From Caprella mutica (lineage: Eukaryota > Arthropoda > Malacostraca > Amphipoda > Caprellidae), in NCBI GenBank assembly GCA_947561585.1, contig CANNZV010001638.1, positions 62,001-126,000 on the forward strand: a stretch of DNA of 64,000 nucleotides. The letters run 5' to 3'. The notes beneath the pieces were generated by a model. That model made no database searches. It saw only the letters and a list, made by a program, of their open reading frames with translations, and was not told the origin of the DNA. The position numbers and the translations under genes were made by a program. Position 1 is the stretch's first letter; each line of letters starts with the position of its first letter. Of the stretch, positions 62,491 to 64,000 are shown piece after piece.

Positions 62491-63537
62491 GTGGACCGAC
62501 AGTTGGGCCCAGGACAATTGGGCCCGCCGACAATTGGGCCTAGGACAATTGGGTCCCACGACAATTGGGCCCCGAGACAATTATAATATTTTCCAATTTT
62601 TTTCAGAGTTTACTGTATTAACTTAATTAAAGACCCTTGCTACTGTAAAAACTATAGGTTCGTGACAATATGCGTTTTTTTATATGAATATGATCTTGAG
62701 CATATTTAAAATAAAGAATATTCCTTACATGAAAAAAATATTCTCGTTATAAAAAATAATTATTTTTCAATAGAACATATTCTTTTCATGAATAAATACT
62801 ATTATTCTTTTAAACTACAATTCTTTTCTGTTCCGAGATAGGTCATGTAAGCAACAAATTTCCTAGTTACAGTACCTCTATGAGTCAATAAAGTGAACTC
62901 ATGTGAAGTAAATGAGTTAGGATGTAGCCAATAGAAAATAAGAATGTAGTTATTTTAGATGAAGAAACAATAGAAAATAAGGAAGTAGCTATTTTAGACA
63001 TGCCGGAATTATTGGAACATACAAATTGAATTGAAGTTAACGTGAATTATTTGAATGCTGTTCAGTGTTCAATATTGAAGAGGTTTATGAATTATTATTA
63101 CAAAATGTATTCTCATAATCTCATTTTATCCAAACAACTGTTGAATGTAACGTTTAACCTTTAAAATTTACCCATTTTTTTTTTTCTAAATATTTGCCTT
63201 TGTCAGACGATGTACACTACACATTGCTTCCATATGACATGATTCAAAATAATACGACTTATTTAAATACTTCTAAGGTTTTCATTACATTGAAACATGA
63301 GATTAGCATCCAAATGTGAATTAAGGGGTTTGCTAATATATACCTTATCAAGTATATGAGTCGAATTAAAAAAAATATAAACATATTTTTAGAGAATATA
63401 AAGCATATTTCAAAGATAATATTGTCACTTCCCTAGTAAAATCAAGGTAACATTTCAATATTGTGTCTTCTGCCCAATTTTTTCTGGGCTTAATTGTTTT
63501 GGGGCCCAATTGTCCTGGGTCCAACTGCCGGTGCACC
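62491..63537. mobile_element. ~1-kb element with iterated GGACAATTGGGCCC termini
   Basis: The left end GTGGACCGACAGTTGGGCCC is followed by four to five ACAATTGGGCC units. The right end is the inverse (GGGGCCCAATTGTCCTGGGT, then CAACTGCCGGTGCAC). The interior is AT-rich without a supported ORF; a CGTGACAATATGC motif near 62655 resembles the end of another family in this window. Confidence 0.7.
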
Positions 63538-63539
63538 GA

Positions 63540-64000
63540 ATAAGTGTCACCAAGAAAGAGCCGTCCAAGGGAATAAGAAGACAATAGAAACAGCTAAAAT
63601 GCCGAAATCCTTCACTGGGTAGCGAATTGAGGTTTTAAATCTTGTACAGTTATGAAGTTCTGAGATATGAACACTCGAGTAATGGTGACCTGAATTATGA
63701 AATGCACTTGAGTTATGAAGTAGTTTTTTATGTATTAGTGATAAAAAATGATATGCGCCAAGTATTGCATCACAGTTATTCCTCCATGACAATAGTTTTT
63801 TATGATTTTATTCATAGAAAACTATCAAGTGCACCTGAGATATGAAGTGGCTCTGAGTTATGTAGGAAGCCAGAAGTTTAAATTTCTGATGCCAATGGTC
63901 ACTAGAAGATCTTTTGGATCTTTTACTTTTAAAATTTTCTTAACAACGGTGCGATATTAGGTTATGAGGTACGATGTACAGTTGTACCGTGTACGTGATG
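63540..64000. other. Right-edge sequence, nothing assigned
   Basis: Short GAGTTATGAAGT-like motifs recur at about 63650-63850 (AGTTATGAAGTTCTGAGAT, GAGTTATGAAGTAG), a weak decayed tandem pattern. No exon was supported. Confidence 0.35.

Noticed and set aside
62307..62564. 85-codon minus frame beginning with PGPN/GGPN repeats
   Set aside because: The repeats are translations of the iterated GGACAATTGGGCCC terminus of an element.
1..64000. tRNA and rRNA genes
   Set aside because: I looked for GGTTCGAATCC-type T-loops with a paired acceptor arm and for conserved rRNA blocks and found none convincing; a dedicated scan (tRNAscan, Infernal) was not possible.

Overview
The window looks like animal (invertebrate metazoan) nuclear DNA. 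Genes are split into short exons with GT..AG introns, the DNA is AT-rich, and intergenic and intronic DNA is full of short inverted-repeat elements and minisatellites. No bacterial, organellar or viral gene block is visible. I cannot fix the phylum from sequence alone. All exon structures below were assembled by eye from splice sites, reading phase and protein resemblance.

Layout. (1) 1-6909, minus: a BTB-BACK-Kelch gene, ten exons, running off the left edge. (2) 6910-13242: repeat-rich intergenic DNA with foldback elements and a 20-bp minisatellite. (3) 13243-18300, minus: a complete six-exon SLC35E1-type transporter (416 aa). (4) 18301-21090: plain AT-rich spacer. (5) 21091-29191, minus: a complete eight-exon RPRD2-type RNA polymerase II CTD-binding protein (1248 aa) with a GRGMSPG repeat tail. 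(6) 29192-39052: intergenic, with a Penelope-like GIY-YIG remnant, many CCAGTCTGCAG-ended elements, an interleaved inverted repeat and a minisatellite split by a transposon. (7) 39053-45985, minus: a complete twelve-exon TEX10/IPI1-type ribosome-biogenesis protein (600 aa). (8) 45986-55327: repeat-dominated, including a 1.2-kb array of GATA motifs. (9) 55328-57039, plus: a long first coding exon (570 aa, disordered, unrecognised) whose other exons are not found. (10) 57040-64000: a Helitron-like element, four minisatellites and an element with iterated termini.

The genes are unrelated housekeeping or regulatory genes (ubiquitin adaptor, Golgi/ER sugar transport, transcription, rRNA processing), not a pathway cluster. 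The striking part is the non-coding DNA. At least nine families of short inverted-repeat elements occur, and families with different termini share internal modules: one pair shares a core palindrome, and several others share a motif of the form ATTCCTATGTTACCATTAAT. This suggests modular reshuffling of foldback elements and is the best candidate here for something not yet described.
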